Positions 63,633 to 64,000 of a stretch of 64,000 nucleotides of DNA are shown in pieces; the first letter of the stretch is position 1; each line of letters starts with the position of its first letter. Position numbers and translations under genes: made by a program. Source of the stretch: Belnapia arida (GTDB taxonomy: Bacteria; Pseudomonadota; Alphaproteobacteria; Acetobacterales; Acetobacteraceae); assembly GCF_016773205.1 (NCBI RefSeq), contig NZ_JAETWB010000005.1, forward strand, positions 186,001 to 250,000, given 5' to 3'. Under the pieces are notes generated by a model. That model saw nothing but the letters and a program-made list of their open reading frames with translations, ran no database searches and was not told the origin of the DNA.

Positions 63633-64000
63633 ATGCTGACGCATCTGGGCGGGATCGACCATGCCGTGGTGCTGGTGCGGAACCTGGACGCCGCGGCGGC
63701 CGGCTTCGCCCGGCTCGGCTTCACCCTGTCGCCGCGCGGGGTGCATTCGCCGGAGATGGGCACCGGCAACCACTGCATCGTGCTGCGCACCGACTATGTG
63801 GAGCTGCTCGGCGTGCTGGCGCCGACCGAGCGCAACACCCGCTGGCGCGAGGTGCTGGCGGAGCGCGAGGGCATCTCCGCCATCGCGCTGCGCGCCCAGG
63901 ATGCCGAAGCGGGCGCCACCGAGCTGGCAGCGCGCGGCACTACCACCCTGCCGGTGCAGCGCTTCGGCCGGCCTGTCACCATGCCGGATGGCGGGGCGGC
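63633..64000 (+). CDS. VOC-family (glyoxalase-like) protein, partial
   Basis: The N-terminal ~122 residues of a vicinal oxygen chelate-fold protein; it runs off the right edge. GGIDHAVVLVRNLDAAAAGFARLGF is the first beta-alpha-beta-beta module with its metal-binding His (IDHAV), and GTGNHCIVLRTDYVELLGV follows. GAGGA lies about 10-15 bp upstream of the ATG. It resembles lactoylglutathione-lyase-like or Glyoxalase_3 proteins. The substrate is unknown. Confidence 0.85.
   Translation, partial: MLTHLGGIDHAVVLVRNLDAAAAGFARLGFTLSPRGVHSPEMGTGNHCIVLRTDYVELLGVLAPTERNTRWREVLAEREGISAIALRAQDAEAGATELAARGTTTLPVQRFGRPVTMPDGGA

Overview
The window is very GC-rich (around 70% by eye) and densely packed, with many 1-4 nt start/stop overlaps. 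Its left 12 kb is one flank of a purple-bacterial photosynthesis gene cluster. Gene content (bchFNBH, aerR-ppsR-bchG-bch2-bchP), the many orphan solute-binding proteins, the sox genes and a 180-kDa-type NAD-glutamate dehydrogenase suggest an alphaproteobacterium, most likely an aerobic anoxygenic phototroph of the Acetobacteraceae (Roseomonas/Roseococcus-like). The genus is an inference.

Layout. 1-5170 (minus): bchF-bchN-bchB-bchH, with bchH running off the left edge. 5171-5423: shared control region with one exact and one near-exact PpsR operator. 5424-12221 (plus): aerR/ppaA, ppsR, bchG, a PucC/BCH2-type transporter, bchP and hemC. 12287-15252: polar amino-acid ABC transporter (binding protein and two permeases, no ATPase here) plus an SDR enzyme. 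15376-19569: small membrane protein, polysaccharide-deacetylase-like hydrolase, family-5 binding protein and a divergent D-aminoacylase. 19622-24578: five-PAS hybrid histidine kinase, MarC protein and an OmpR-type response regulator. 24733-32508: a phosphorus block of phoX, a Ugp-like ABC transporter with a GpdQ-like phosphoesterase, and a phosphonate-type HD oxygenase. 32699-39262: cupin protein, molybdenum hydroxylase pair, then soxE/fccA, soxF/fccB, soxX, soxY, soxZ and soxA. 39304-47709: second family-5 binding protein, D-aminopeptidase-like serine hydrolase, argG, K+ channel with a zinc ribbon, TctC-type binding protein, MscS channel, small acidic protein and PaiB-like protein. 47764-52747: exported ArgH-like protein, TAXI binding protein, asparagine-synthase-like protein and a CBS-BON protein behind a FixK/FNR-type box. 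52726-64000: UMF1 transporter, Mug-type glycosylase, NAD-GDH, JmjC oxygenase, OmpA-like protein, amidase, nitronate monooxygenase and a truncated VOC protein.

How the parts work together. The phototrophy genes form two divergent operons around a PpsR-controlled region: one makes bacteriochlorophyllide a, the other regulates, esterifies and reduces its tail. The 24.7-32.5 kb block looks like a phosphate-starvation set: a phosphatase, uptake of glycerol-phosphate-like compounds, phosphodiester cleavage and phosphonate cleavage. Pho-box-like repeats and a shared GCGACTAG octamer lie before both phoX and the ABC operon. The sox block provides sulfide oxidation and the thiosulfate-binding and carrier parts (SoxXA, SoxYZ), but SoxB and SoxCD are absent from this window.

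I saw no tRNA, rRNA, CRISPR array, insertion sequence or phage gene. No stretch longer than 300 bp lacks a gene.
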